64,000 bases of DNA from Trematomus loennbergii (GCA_012861695.1 JAAOOA010000016.1:26394031-26458030); one strand, 5' to 3'; numbered from the stretch's first letter, positions 26,346 to 37,600 are shown. Numbers and translations: made by a program. Notes: generated by a model from the letters alone, not told the origin.

Positions 26346-27710
26346 AGGGGCCATATTCTGCTTTTTGGGGGTTTCCCTTTCCTGTAGTGTGTTCTATAGG
26401 TTTGTGTGTATGTAAATGGTCTGCAAAGGATAAAATCCATGTGTTCCCTCTAGAGGGAGTTTCTCTCCCACACACTCTCCCTCCAGTGGACTCCTTTGTT
26501 TACTTCAGTAACATAATAACATCACTATGTAACACTTGCACTTCCATCCAACACATTGTACGTTATAGGATAAGGGGCGGGACATCTCTAAGTGGTTGAC
26601 CAATCACAACAGAGCCGGTCAGCTAACCAATCAGAGCAGACTGGGCTCTGGTTTCAGACAGAGGGTGAAAAGAAGTGCTGCAGCACAGACAGTATGAGAA
26701 AAATAAAGAGCTTTTTGAACATTAAAGCATGGAGACATGTCCCAGTAGAGACACTACATACTGATATACACCTGAACATCAGCAGGAGAGGACTCTTTAA
26801 AGTAGAGACACTACATACTGATATACACCTGAACATCAGCAGGAGAGGACTCTTTCAAGTAGAGACACTACATACTGATATACACCTGAACATCAGCAGG
26901 AGAGGACTCTTTAAAGTAGAGACACTACATACTGATATACACATGAACATCAGCAGGAGAGGACTCTTTAAAGTAGAGACACTACATACTGATATACACC
27001 TGAACATCAGCAGGAGAGGACTCTTTAAAGTAGAGACACTGCATACTGATATACACCTGAACATCAGCAGGAGAGGACTCTTTAAAGTAGAGACACTACA
27101 CACTGATATACACCTGAACATCAGCAGGAGAGGACTCTTTAAAGTAGAGACACTACACACTGATATACACCTGAACATCAGCAGGAGAGGACTCTTTAAA
27201 GTAGAGACACTACATACTGATATACACCTGAACATCAGCAGGAGAGGACTCTTTAAAGTAGAGACACTACATACTGATATACACCTGAACATCAGCAGGA
27301 GAGGACTCTTTAAAGTAGAGACACTACACACTGATATACACCTGAACATCAGCAGGAGAGGACTCTTTAAAGTAGAGACACTACATACTGATATACACCT
27401 GAACATCAGCAGGAGAGGACTCTTTAAAGTAGAGACACTAGATACTGATATACACCTGAACATCAGCAGGAGAGGACTCTTTCAAGTAGAGACACTACAT
27501 ACTGATATACACCTGAACATCAGCAGGAGAGGACTCTTTAAAGCAGAGACACTACATACTGATATGAACCTGAACATCATCAGGAGAGGACTCTTTAAAG
27601 CAGAGACACTACATACTGATATACACCTGAACATCAGCAGGAGAGGACTCTTTAAAGTAGAGACACTACATACTGATATGAACCTGAACAATGAGCTTGA
27701 TAGGGTCCCT
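26346..27710 (-). mobile_element. TTAA piggyBac-like MITE with minisatellite, copy B (inverted)
   Basis: TTAA flanks at 26342-26345 and 27711-27714. The ends AGGGGCCATATTCTGC and GCTTGATAGGGTCCCT are inverse with mismatches. Orientation is opposite to copies A and C. The body (26346-26744) is the most complete of all copies. The 396-residue frame at 26592-27782 runs from the body through the minisatellite and beyond the element; no domain is seen and it is treated as a by-product of the repeat. Confidence 0.88.
26745..27690. repeat. 57-bp minisatellite, array B (~17 units)
   Basis: Reverse complement of the unit at 23781-24261. It is the longest array here. Sporadic single-base variants (TACATA/TACACA, AAAGTA/CAAGTA) are shared by some adjacent or spaced units. 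Confidence 0.97.
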
Positions 27711-27714
27711 TTAA

Positions 27715-28407
27715 GAAAAAGTAGTAACACCATAATCCCAAAATCTATTACAAGTTCATCTCAAAATGTTTCCCAAATATAATTAGTTGTCCGCAACAAT
27801 TCTTCTTCTTCTTCCTGAGGTCCACATTTTGTCACAAAACGGAATAAAATCACAAAAAAAACTATTAACAGCAAATCAAATAATGAATTTTATCCTAGCC
27901 TCTCCTTGCTTGTTTTACAATGTATGACTCTCTTTAACCACTATTCAAACTGTCTTCTTTTTACATACCATTAATTAAATGTTTAATCAGGCCACAATAA
28001 CAACTTACTGACTCCCTGTGTGGTTAGGTTCAGTACATATCGTGGTGAGCATTCAATGAAATCAGATCTAGTCATTTGTGTGTGATTAATGTTGAGCTGC
28101 AACATCGTCTAACAGGAGGCGGTTTGCATTTAGATGCTTTCATCTGTTTTCCCTGACTAATAAGATGCTCCAGAAATGTCTGTTTTTGTTTGGTTCCAAT
28201 GTCAGTGAGATAGAGACATCACACACTCACACACACATTCACAGATGCATGCACGCACACTTGTACACACACAGTCTGGGTGGATTTGCGTAGATGGAAA
28301 TTTCAGTGTGCATTAAGTGGCTTTTTTTTTCACAAAGAGAACAGGCGGCACAAACAAACACAGCGTCATCTATCTTGTTGAAAATGTGATATAGAGACAT
28401 GAATTGC

Positions 28408-28410
<3 letters not shown>
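27715..28410. other. Unique-looking sequence, nothing recognised
   Basis: A short (TTC)n run lies near 27800. No gene was recognised. Confidence 0.5.

Positions 28411-28501
<91 letters not shown>
28411..28501. repeat. (CA)n microsatellite
   Basis: About 45 uninterrupted CA units. Confidence 0.97.
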
Positions 28502-28504
<3 letters not shown>

Positions 28505-29466
28505 TGAGCATCTCTTTTGAAGTGAAGCTTGGTGAACACAACACCGTCTCAATCACCAAAGCGAACAGAAATTGTTATTTACTTCATCTTTCAAAAGTGA
28601 ACATGTTGTTTTAGGATTATTGATCCAGATTGACTCTTGGGAGATTTCTTGAGCCAGCCTGAAGAACATAACAAACTGAATTGTCCAATCAGTCACGAGA
28701 CACACAGAGAAAGGCAAAAGTAGTGCGAGTAGTGAGGAGAAAAGTATTGGAAAAAGAAGAAGCTGTTTTCCCCATTACTGTTTCAAAGCACAATTTGCTG
28801 ACACGGTGATCTGAGAATTTTCAAATACGCTTTGAAAAAGACCCATAATTCCTCAGAAGACTCTTTGTGTTGCAAAGAAAACAAGTGAATACCATACTCT
28901 AAAAGTCACTTTAATTAATATTATGCAGTTAACACAAACACATTGCTTAATAATCCAATCAATAAAGTATCTATCTATCTATCTATCTATCCATCCATCC
29001 ATCCACTTCACCACTTCTTCTCAACACAAAGTGACGCCTTGTTCTCCAATATCAGTTAATACCATATCTTCTGTGTGACTCTGTGAGAACATATTTGTCT
29101 TTCCTTTGACTTCTTAATGTCGTCTTTAACTTATTCCCTCTGAATTTTCTAGAATGAGGACATTGTTGTGATTGGACCCGTCTTGCACATTTTCTCTACT
29201 TCATAAAATTGAGATTTGCAAACAAGGATCATCACGTTTCTAACCCAGTCTCATTGAAACAGAGAGTTGTATCGGAAAATTCTTCTTTTTGCTTGTTTCA
29301 TCAAGTCTGCAAACACGCCTTGCATGCATCATGCAGATTAATGCTGTAAGGGCCTCGTCTCCTCCAGTCTCACGGGATGGTGCTGTTTGCAAACAGTTTT
29401 TTAAGTCGTCTCATTACCACTTAAAAACATAATTTGTTCTGAATAGAGCAATTACTATACTTGTGG
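28502..29466. other. Intergenic sequence with a duplicated segment
   Basis: Includes the paralogous block 28796-28940 (listed separately) and a (CTAT)n(CCAT)n run at about 28970-29003. No gene was recognised. Confidence 0.5.
28796..28940 (+). repeat. Paralogous segment 1 (partner at 34381-34550)
   Basis: Shares GCTGACACGSTGATCTGAGA, AAAGACCCATAATYCCTC, GACTCTTTGTGTTG and GAAGAAAACAARTGAAT blocks with 34381-34550, in the same order and orientation. Both copies lie 280-300 bp downstream of a CA array. It is either an old tandem duplication or an unnamed repeat. Confidence 0.65.
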
Positions 29467-29684
29467 GGACCTACATCTGTTTACACAGTCACGTGTGGGG
29501 ACTCGCCTCCCTTATGGGGACATAATGGAGGTCCCCATGAGGGGTTAGGGTAAGGTTAAGGGTAAGGGTTAGGTTAAGGGTAAGGGTTAGGGTTAGGCAT
29601 GTGTTGGTTATGGTTAAGATTAGGATAAGTCTCCAGGAATTGCATGTAAGTCAATGTAATGTCCCCTGAAGTGATGTATACATG

Positions 29685-29690
<6 letters not shown>
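29467..29690. repeat. Dispersed repeat with telomere-like TTAGGG tract
   Basis: GTGGGGAC and GGTCCCCAT blocks lead into a degenerate TTAGGG tract at 29541-29597 (GGGTTAGG, GGTTAAGGGTAAGGG variants), then a unique link to a TG array. I recall this arrangement as an abundant teleost dispersed repeat. The tract is degenerate and internal, so it does not mark a chromosome end. Confidence 0.6.
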
Positions 29691-29721
<31 letters not shown>

Positions 29722-29750
29722 GTGTGTGTGTGTGTGTGTGTGTGTGTTTT
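29690..29750. repeat. (TG)n microsatellite
   Basis: About 28 TG units with one TT interruption. Confidence 0.95.
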
Positions 29751-30636
29751 GCGTAATGGGGTGTTTTTGTGTGTTTATCAGAGACTTTCGGCCAAGTGTG
29801 CACTTTCTGTTTCTCTATATTGAAATGTCACTTTTCTAAAATGTGTTTTTATTAAGATGAATTTTCCTCCGTGCGGCATTTCTCTGTTTTGATTGTGTCA
29901 TCAGAGATGTGAAGGTTTGAGGAATCGAGAGGCGGTCCGCCCACTCAGAAGTCTATAAGAGTCACCTTTCATTTCCCACGACTTTAGTCATTTAGGTTTG
30001 GTTTGCACAGACGTTTTGGGCGAAATCAGACTGCTGCTTCCTTTCTTCTTGACCTGAAAAAGGGTCAGCCAGAAGCCTTTCTATACTTCTACTGACTCTT
30101 TCGCTGCAATTCTCTAAATAAACATCGACAAAAGCGTTAAAGCTTGATTTGGTGAAAGGTAGAGATGTGAGTGGATTCAGATATATTCCCTCTAACAGTA
30201 TCCTATATTGATTAGCAACTACATGTCTAACACTTGCTGAATATGATTAACAAAACATGCATGGAGAAGAGCTCCAAACTCTGTGATTTAACCCTGAAGT
30301 TCAAGATTAATTTGAACTTTATTTCACATTCTTCACAGATTGTCTGCTCCCTTTCCTCCATGCTCTTCCATCAGCTCTCTGGTTTTCTTCCACAGAGTTT
30401 GATTCACCGCCAAAACCCATTTCCAGTATTTTTGCAATCCATTTAGTGCCAAGAATCAGAACAAGGAGCATTTTAAAATAAATGCCACCAAAGTCAGGTC
30501 ATTGTGTCTTTACCTTAATAAGCCAACTGTTCCCTCTTAAAAGATAAGAGACATTAAAGAGATGTTTATCAGTACAGCTCTTGTAGTATCAGTGCATTGT
30601 TTTTTTAAATTGCATTACAATAGCACGGAAAATGTA
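29751..30636. other. Unique-looking sequence, nothing recognised
   Basis: No gene or repeat end was recognised. Confidence 0.5.
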
Positions 30637-30904
30637 ATGAATGACCCGATTGAAGTGTGACAAAATGAAAGTAATGTAACCTGATTACTTTCCGTTACTT
30701 TTGGTGTACTTCAATATCAAATGCAAATAAATACAAGTGAAAATACATATCAATACTCAAGTGAATTATGTAAGTATAGGCCTAGAGATTAGTATAGTTC
30801 ATAAATGCTGCTTTAATACATGAATTAAAAGCAAACACAGTTATCAGATATTTAAAATGAAGAAGAATACAAATAAATGAAAACCAAAAAAGGAAATTGA
30901 GGCA

Positions 30905-32192
30905 GTACGATTGGTGTGTCCCGCACCGTCGTGTCTTTTCAGCCGTGCCGACACATTTTCGTCCAAAAACCCAAAGATTCACCGATTCGCATCGGTGCAC
31001 CGGCATAAACGTTCAAGATGCGAGTGCACCGGTTGAAAGAGTGCACATCGGCTACAGTTTGGGTTGAACTCGCGATGCATCGATTGTAGCGTCTTTGCAT
31101 CGGTAAAAAAACGATTCATTCATATAATATCCCCTCATCTTGTCAGCACTCAGCAGAGACGATCTTTGATCTTTGCTTCGCCACTACGGAGGCCGAGAGT
31201 CTCAGTTATCAACACACATGGAAGTCGAGGAGAAAGAGAAACACAGCGCACCGAAAAATACCTACAAATCAAACGTTTGGCAACACTTCGAATTTTTCAA
31301 GAAAGACGGACAACTTGAAAAATCGCTCGCAAATTGTAAACGATGCCGTGCGGCTTTAAAGTACACAAGTAGTACGAGGAACTTAGCGACGCACATAGAG
31401 GCAACATGGGGTCTGCGGCTGAAAAGAGAAACCTGAAAGTTAGACATATGAGTTCAATCACTCAGTGAGGTGTTCTGTCAGTGAGAGTGGTGTTTAGTTT
31501 ACAACAGCCTGTGACTGCCAATAATAGTTTAAATGTCTTCCTTACAATTGTAAGCAGTTATGAAATACCTGTTTGTGAAAGGTTATTTTCTTTATTGTTC
31601 CTATAGAAACCACTGCTTTCTGCTCACTGGTGAGTTAGCCTATGAATGAGTGTTAAGCACATCAGGCTGGCAGTTGTATGTGCATTGCACTATGGTAGTT
31701 GTTATTTGCACATTGTTAATCCTGGGCATCCTTAAATTGTTTAACTGTGAGGTGTTATAAAATTGAACTGTACTCTGGAGACAGAGAACACTACTACACT
31801 TGTGAAAAGGCCAGTTTGTGAAAGGTCCAAGTGTTTGTTTTTTTAAGGTAAAAAAGAAACAGCATGATGGGATGTGCAGTACTAGTAGAGAGAAGCAAAT
31901 ATGTGAAGCACTTTTTTGTTAATGTATGATTTGCTGCATATAAGGAATAAAACAAAATCCTCTGTCGTACCATATTGAATTGTATCATTATTTTGCATCG
32001 TGTTGAATCGCATCGTATCGCCCCGTATCGCATAATGTTGAATCAAATCGTATCGAACTGTATCGCAACAGGGGTGAATCGTATCGTATCGCATCGCCTG
32101 GTGTTTCAAAGGTATCGTTAATGTATCGTATCGTTGGTAGCGTATCGAGATGCGCATCGTATCGGCCTCAGTGATGGAGATGCACATCCTAG
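30905..32192 (+). mobile_element. Degraded hAT element with BED-finger remnant
   Basis: A BED zinc-finger frame (31173-31436) sits between a 5' region rich in GCATCG motifs and a 3' region dense in ATCGTATCG repeats, ending GAGATGCACATCCTA at about 32192. BED fingers are the N-terminal DNA-binding module of many hAT transposases. The catalytic RNase H-like and dimerisation parts are absent, so it is an internal-deletion derivative. The left boundary is a guess. Confidence 0.6.
31173..31436 (+). pseudogene. hAT transposase N-terminal BED zinc finger (remnant)
   Basis: An 87-residue frame; an internal Met at residue 16 (31218) is the more likely start because the domain follows it. The BED signature is VWQHFEFF (residues 35-42), a CKRC zinc pair (C55, C58), then TRNLATHIEATW with His74. 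The fourth zinc ligand expected about five residues on is Trp79, so the finger is probably dead. A stop follows directly, and no catalytic domain comes after. Known role of the family: binding the transposon ends. Here it is a relic of a transposon, not a host gene. Confidence 0.7.
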
Positions 32193-33402
32193 TGGGCAGT
32201 CGGCCAAAGGCTGTCGGCAAAAGAAATCACTCTGATTGGCTGTTCAGCTAGCGAATCAGTGCATCAGAAGCGAAACGGAAGTGAGGGACCCAAACAAACT
32301 ATTAAATCTGAGATTTCATTTAACTCCAGCTCTCGACACAGGTTCGGGAAAGCCCCATGAGCTTCTCGCTGTAGAGTGAAAATGGAACGCACACGCTATT
32401 TGTTGTTTGTTTATATCACGCAGTCTGCTCTTCTTCTCTCGGTGTATCACGCAGTCTGTCTTCCGGTTGCCTCTTTGAATGACGAATACACACTACCGCC
32501 GCCTGCTGGTAAGGAGAGTTATTGCCACTGTTACGTCCCCACTAAGGTCTAGGGACCTGGAGACAATAACACACAACAACCAATAAAATGAGAGTCAGCG
32601 TAAAGGTTTGACAAAAGGTTTATTCTTGTAAACCTAGAAAACTGAACAGAAAACCTTACAGAAATACTCTGTGTGTGAGGAGGAGGAGTCGAAGGATTGT
32701 GCCAAACAAAAGAAACAAGCATAACAAAACCAGGCCTATCTCTACGTCTATCCTTTGAAACCAAAACTCAAACAAAAACCCTCACTAACTAAACTACTCA
32801 GAATTGGACAAAACAGAATACAGGGGTGGCAACAATCCGCTAACCTAGTGTGTCTTAACATTAGTTATCTACGTGATGAGAAGTGTACAGGGTACCCCAG
32901 ACTTACCTAACTCCTCCACCTCTCAACACACACACTTTCAACATAGGTCATACAAAACAAAGAGAAATATTGTCGTTTACAAGGCAGTAAATTGCAGGCT
33001 CCTCCATCAGCAATCTACCCAGAGTGAGAGAGCGAGAAGACTTCCTGGGTGCCTCCTTTATGGTCGGCCCTGGCTGCTGATAGGCCAGCTTAGGGTGAGA
33101 GGATCCAATCAGCCATCAGACTCTGGTGCACAGGCAGGTCCTGATCAGCTGCTGATTAGCTGTGCAGAAGACAGGGAGAAGAGAGAAAAGCAGGAGGGAA
33201 GGAGAACCACACAAGTACAGCCTGCCTGGCACATAACACCACTCACGCATGCGCATTTCGTACGTGCTTCTTGGCCGTTGGCTGAAGTCTTTGCGGTGTG
33301 TTCCAGTGCGACACATGGCCAAGACGCAGAGACGCGAGGCGACGCAACAGTCGGGGGTCTGTCTGTGTCAGTTCTTTGGTGTCAGCTTGGTGGGTCCGGG
33401 CC
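32193..33402 (-). mobile_element. PIF/Harbinger-like element, copy 2, split by a solo LTR
   Basis: Reverse complement of the element at 11190. Its terminus GGCCCGGACCCACC lies next to TAA on the minus strand (33403-33405). Without the LTR (32529-33238), the two halves join into the sequence found at 11330-11350. Its other end is cut off by the hAT end at 32192. Non-coding. Confidence 0.7.
32529..33238. mobile_element. Solo LTR, 710 bp, in Harbinger-like element
   Basis: Starts TGTTACGTCCCC and ends GGCACATAACA, so TGTTA/TAACA and TG...CA ends are present. CCAC flanks both sides (32525-32528, 33239-33242). The copy at 11330-11350 shows the empty site with one CCAC, which proves the insertion and a 4-bp duplication. 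No primer-binding site or internal coding region is present. A 4-bp TSD suits Ty3/gypsy-type LTRs (inference). Confidence 0.88.
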
Positions 33403-33534
33403 TTAACAATGTAGTCCTGCTGGAAATCCCTTTTCTTTTCAAATGCACCAGTAATCTGATTACCAATTGTTTAAATGTAACTGAAAGGGAATACAGTTAC
33501 CTCTACTCATGTTACACGTAATCCCCAACCCTAA

Positions 33535-34010
33535 TTGCTCAGCTTTTTCAGCTACTGAACTAGACTTGTCAGATGCATGTTTATACAAAGTTTGGCCACA
33601 TTTAGATTGTACTTCTATACTTTTTTTCACATCTAAGAATATCAGAGTTACATGACGGGGGAAAGGATCTCCATTATGTTGAGAGTGCAGCGCTCTTACA
33701 CGGCCATTCGTCTAATTGCCCATCTCTTGGTGTAATTTAACATATTTATCCTGTCTGTGTGGCTTCACCTTCTCTCATTCTCAAAGACAATCCTCGCCAA
33801 GTTTTTCGTCAATTCATCCTTAGAAATTCAGCGATCAAAGCCCCACTATTGTTACATTTGTTTTAAACGTGAGGGAGAAGGAGTCATGAGAGAGAAATAC
33901 ACACAAAAGATACACATTGGGAACTGTTAAGTAGAAGGAAAGAGATCGAGTGATAATAAAGTTATCGAAAATTAAACTTAAGCGGATAAAGTAATCTGTC
34001 TGATGGCTCA

Positions 34011-34012
<2 letters not shown>
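33535..34012. other. Unique-looking sequence, nothing recognised
   Basis: No gene or repeat end was recognised. Confidence 0.5.
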
Positions 34013-34090
<78 letters not shown>

Positions 34091-34103
34091 CACACCACAC
34101 ACA
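34013..34103. repeat. (CA)n microsatellite
   Basis: About 44 CA units with CACCACACA interruptions at the right end. Confidence 0.96.
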
Positions 34104-34380
34104 ACAGAAAGACAGATCGACAGACACAGAGATAAAGTTGCTGCTATCTGAAATGTAATAAAAGTGAAGTAAATTAGTCTATTCTGGGCGTCTGGCTGAA
34201 GGCCATTGTGGCAGTAATAGCAGCTGCGGTGGTATAAGCCTGAAAGCAGAGATAATGACAGAGCAGTAATAATCTCTGCAGCTCAAACAGATAAGGACCC
34301 TCTTCTGTATGCTGCTCACAGTGTAATCTCACACCTCGACTTGTTATTTTGCTGTGGAAAGGGTTCAGGTTGAACTCCCA

Positions 34381-34550
34381 AGCTGACACGCTGATCTGAG
34401 AGTGAGAAATGCACTTTTTATTCCTCATCAAGTGACCCTGACAAAGACCCATAATCCCTCTAAATGAGGACTCTTTGTGTTGTGAAGAAAACAAATGAAT
34501 TACTAAATGCCAGAAGTCATTTTAATTACATATCTGAAAATAACACAGAC
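34381..34550 (+). repeat. Paralogous segment 2 (partner at 28796-28940)
   Basis: Same order of blocks as 28796-28940, with about 15 bp extra in the middle. It carries no open frame. Confidence 0.65.
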
Positions 34551-34607
34551 GACGAGCACAGCCGTTAATCCACTCTTCACCTTCAACATCCACACTTTGG
34601 TTTTTAA

Positions 34608-34757
34608 AGAGGCCGTATTCAGATTTTGTTTGGGTGTTCCCTTTCCTTTAGTGTGTTATTTAGGTTATTGTGCATGTTATTGGTCTACAAAAGTCACCAC
34701 GTCACAGTAGAGGAACAAATTCAAATGTGAACCTGAACATGAGCATGACATATCCTC
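34608..34757 (-). mobile_element. TTAA piggyBac-like MITE, short copy H with one repeat unit
   Basis: TTAA at 34604-34607 is followed by AGAGGCCGTATTCAGATTTT, then the family body start (CCCTTTCCTTTAGTGTGTTA), and one minisatellite-like unit (TGTGAACCTGAACATGAGCATG). It ends near TATCCTCTTTGA, where the right TTAA has decayed. At about 150 bp it is a deletion derivative that keeps both ends. Confidence 0.7.
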
Positions 34758-35918
34758 TTTGATTGGTTTTTGCAGTACAAGTGAAATCAAACTATCATGT
34801 GCCAGGAAGACTGTTGAGATTTCAACATAGAAGAAGTGGAAATTACGAATCACTCACCACAACGTCTTCTAATTTAAAGGTTTGTTCACCAAGGATTAAC
34901 ATTTCAAAGCTAATATCAGTTATACGTTACCATCTCTGCTAAAAGCTAACGTTTAGCATGCATGTTAGCACTAAACACAAAGAAAAGCTGAGGCTATAGG
35001 GTGGGATTCTCATTCGTTTTGCAGGTATTGGATCATAAACCAAAGATTGAATGATTGATTTTTTGACCTAATAATCATCACATCATCATCAAAGTAATGA
35101 AGTAACACCATCAAGTTACCATGTGCAAAATGTTTTTGTAATCCATCCCAAAGTTTTTGAGATTTTTCATCCTTAACCAAAGAGGTATACTGTACATTCC
35201 AATGTTGCTATCCCTGGAGATATTTTGCTTACGTGGCAAACATATTTCTTGAAGATGCTCTCGTCTGCTTTTGGAAACGCTGATCAGCTGTCAGGATGTG
35301 ACTCTCTCTCCAGCTCAGTCAATTAAATGTGTTTAAACAGAGCCAGTGAAGTGGAAGAGACAAGTTTCACACCGCTTGGATTCTGACATGTCAAAATTAA
35401 CAGAATAAGCTCTGCATTGAAAATATACTTTAGCCATGGCTGGTTCTTTAAAACAGCAGGTTTACACTCTCTTCCTTCATCAATAGTCTACAGATTATAT
35501 TTTATCATTTAAATTAATGTTAATATAAGAGGCATAGAAGAGATCAAACTAACAAAAATAAGAGTAAGTAAGACACTCACTTTGCATCCACTAAGCACAA
35601 ATATTAATAAAATAATCTGTTGTGTACGTGTGTTTTCTATATGCCACAACACATATTCAATCTTATATTAAACATAATTATTCACATTTAATTATTGTCA
35701 TGTAAAGTAACATAAAAGCTTTTGCCTTTAACTAATTAATCATCTAACTTTTTCTTACCCTCACTGGAATAAATATGCATCATTACCTGCTCTTCCATTT
35801 CCCTGAAATAAATTATCTGAGACGCACACAGATGTTATGAAGACATGCAGTGAGAGCACTCTGTTGATGAAGACATGTTGAAAACTGTTAAATATACACG
35901 ATGCTCCTTTAGTTCCCT
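34758..35918. other. Unique-looking sequence, nothing recognised
   Basis: AT-rich. No gene or repeat was recognised. Confidence 0.5.
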
Positions 35919-35922
35919 TTAA

Positions 35923-36571
35923 AAAGGGCTTATTCTGCTGATGTGCAGGTGTATATCAGTATGTAGTGTCTCTACTTTAAAGAGTCCTCTCCTGCTGATG
36001 TTCAGGTGTATATCAGTGTGTAGTGTCTCTACTTTAAAGAGTCCTCTCCTGCTGATGTTCAGGTGTATATCAGTATGTAGTGTCTCTACTTTAAAAAGTC
36101 CTCTCCTGCTGATGTTCAGGTGTATATCAGTATGTAGTGTCTCTACTTTAAAGAGTCCTCTCCTGCTCATTTCAGGTTAATATCAGTATTTAGTGTCTCT
36201 ACTTTAAAGAGTCCTCTCCTGCTGATGTTCAGGTGTATATCAGTATGTAGTGTCTCTACTTTAAAGAGTCCTCTCCTGCTGATGTTCAGGTGTATATCAG
36301 TATTTAGTGTCTCTACTTTAAAGAGTCCTCTCCTGCTGATGTTCAGGTGTATATCAGTATGTAGTGTATCTTCTTTAAAGAGTCCTCTCCTGCTGATGTT
36401 CAGGTGTATATCAGTATGTAGTGTCTCTACTTTAAAGAGTCCTCTCCTGCTCATTTCAGGTTCATATCAGTATTAGTGTCTCTACTTTAAAGATTGGTCA
36501 ACCGCTTAGAGATGTCCCGCCCATTAGCCTTTCACGTACAATGTGTTGGAGCGCTAGCACAATAGGGCCTC
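35923..36571 (+). mobile_element. TTAA piggyBac-like MITE with minisatellite, copy C
   Basis: TTAA at 35919-35922 and 36572-36575. It starts AAAGGGCTTATTCTGC and ends CACAATAGGGCCTC. Most of the body is missing; only the GATTGGTCAACCGCTTAGAG block and a following stretch remain after the minisatellite. Same orientation as copy A. Confidence 0.82.
35931..36495. repeat. 57-bp minisatellite, array C (~10 units)
   Basis: Same unit as arrays A and B. Two variant units with CTCATTTCAGGTT in place of the usual GATGTTCAGGTGT occur at 36166 and 36451, 285 bp (about five units) apart. Confidence 0.96.
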
Positions 36572-36575
36572 TTAA

Positions 36576-37389
36576 AGCTATGGATTAGGTTCTATAATAG
36601 CTCAAATCTGCAATAGGTATATTTCTAAGTAAAGTTAGTTTAGTCAGTATCACATATTTAATTCGTTTAAAACCACAGAGGACATATACATTAGAATGTA
36701 AGATGCTTAGTCCTTCCAACTCCACCTCGACTCAAAACAGGAAATGTGAGTTTGAAGGCTACAAAGTTTATCGCTGTGACATTTTAAAGTTGTAATTTAC
36801 CCGGAGAGATTCATAACTGTCTTTTTGTGCTGCATTCAAGGACTCCACAGTGTGGGATTCTGCTCTAAGTGACTCTGTGCGAGGCCTTGGTGTGCACTGA
36901 ATGATATTGAAATGTAATAAATATATTTTCTCTTTATTTCGGACCCATCCTTGGGTTAAGTAATTTGCCAATGACCCGTGTGGAATAAGAAGGTAATACG
37001 GGTCCAAAGAGTGTGAACGAGGGACACATTTATCATCCTCTCTCTCTCTCTCTGTGTCTCTCTCGAAGCCTTGCAGTCATCCAAGGTCTTCACTAAATTA
37101 AGTGGTCTGCAGTGATATTATTAAAAGGTTATTCAGTGCTCATCATACATATATTATTCGCACTCTCCAGTCAAGATTCTCTTCTATTCAGCGTTACTTC
37201 TGCATGAACCAATTATGAACCTATTAATGTAGCATGCATGTATTCAGTGTGTGGAGGAAACATGCGTGTGTGTTTGCAATGTTGGCAGGTAATGGCATAG
37301 GTGTCAAAACAGTTAAATTAAGACTTTTCACCTGCTGCTTTTTGCTTATTGTCGAATTATCGTCTTTTTCTTATAAATCAAGGCTATTG
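36576..37389. other. Unique-looking sequence with a CT run
   Basis: A (CT)n run lies at about 37041-37066. The frame at 36768-37007 has no domain. Confidence 0.5.
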
Positions 37390-37600
37390 GTCACCCTCAT
37401 GTGATGTGCAAAGAGAACTGGATACAGCGTTTGAGGCGGGCCCCCATTAATTCACATGGACGTTTATCAGTGGCACATTAAGCCAAAATGGCTATCCTCT
37501 TTGGTACAAAAATACCAGGATCCTCCAAAATGTGTGGTTTGTAGAGTACGCAAACTTGCATTTTCCTTAAACTCCGCCTCCCAATATTAAGCCCCGCCCT
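37390..37600 (-). repeat. Unclassified interspersed repeat, copy 2
   Basis: Reverse-complement partner of 6226-6400, with about 40 bp more between the GGAAAA and CCATTTTGG blocks. Class unknown. Confidence 0.7.

Larger units (their letters stand above)
30637..33534. mobile_element. Nested transposon cluster: outer element
   Basis: The right edge (about 33412-33534) ends CACGTAATCCCCAACCCTAA, with an AGTAATCTGATTACC block inside. The left edge (about 30637-30760) has an AATGTAACCTGATTACTTTC block. These belong to one common fish repeat with GTAATCTGATTAC motifs and a TAGGGTTGGGGA terminus. Everything between is other elements, so the outer repeat seems to have been split by later insertions. 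The left terminus was not found. Confidence 0.45.

Noticed and set aside
29541..29597. Chromosome-end telomere
   Set aside because: Degenerate, short and flanked by ordinary sequence on both sides.
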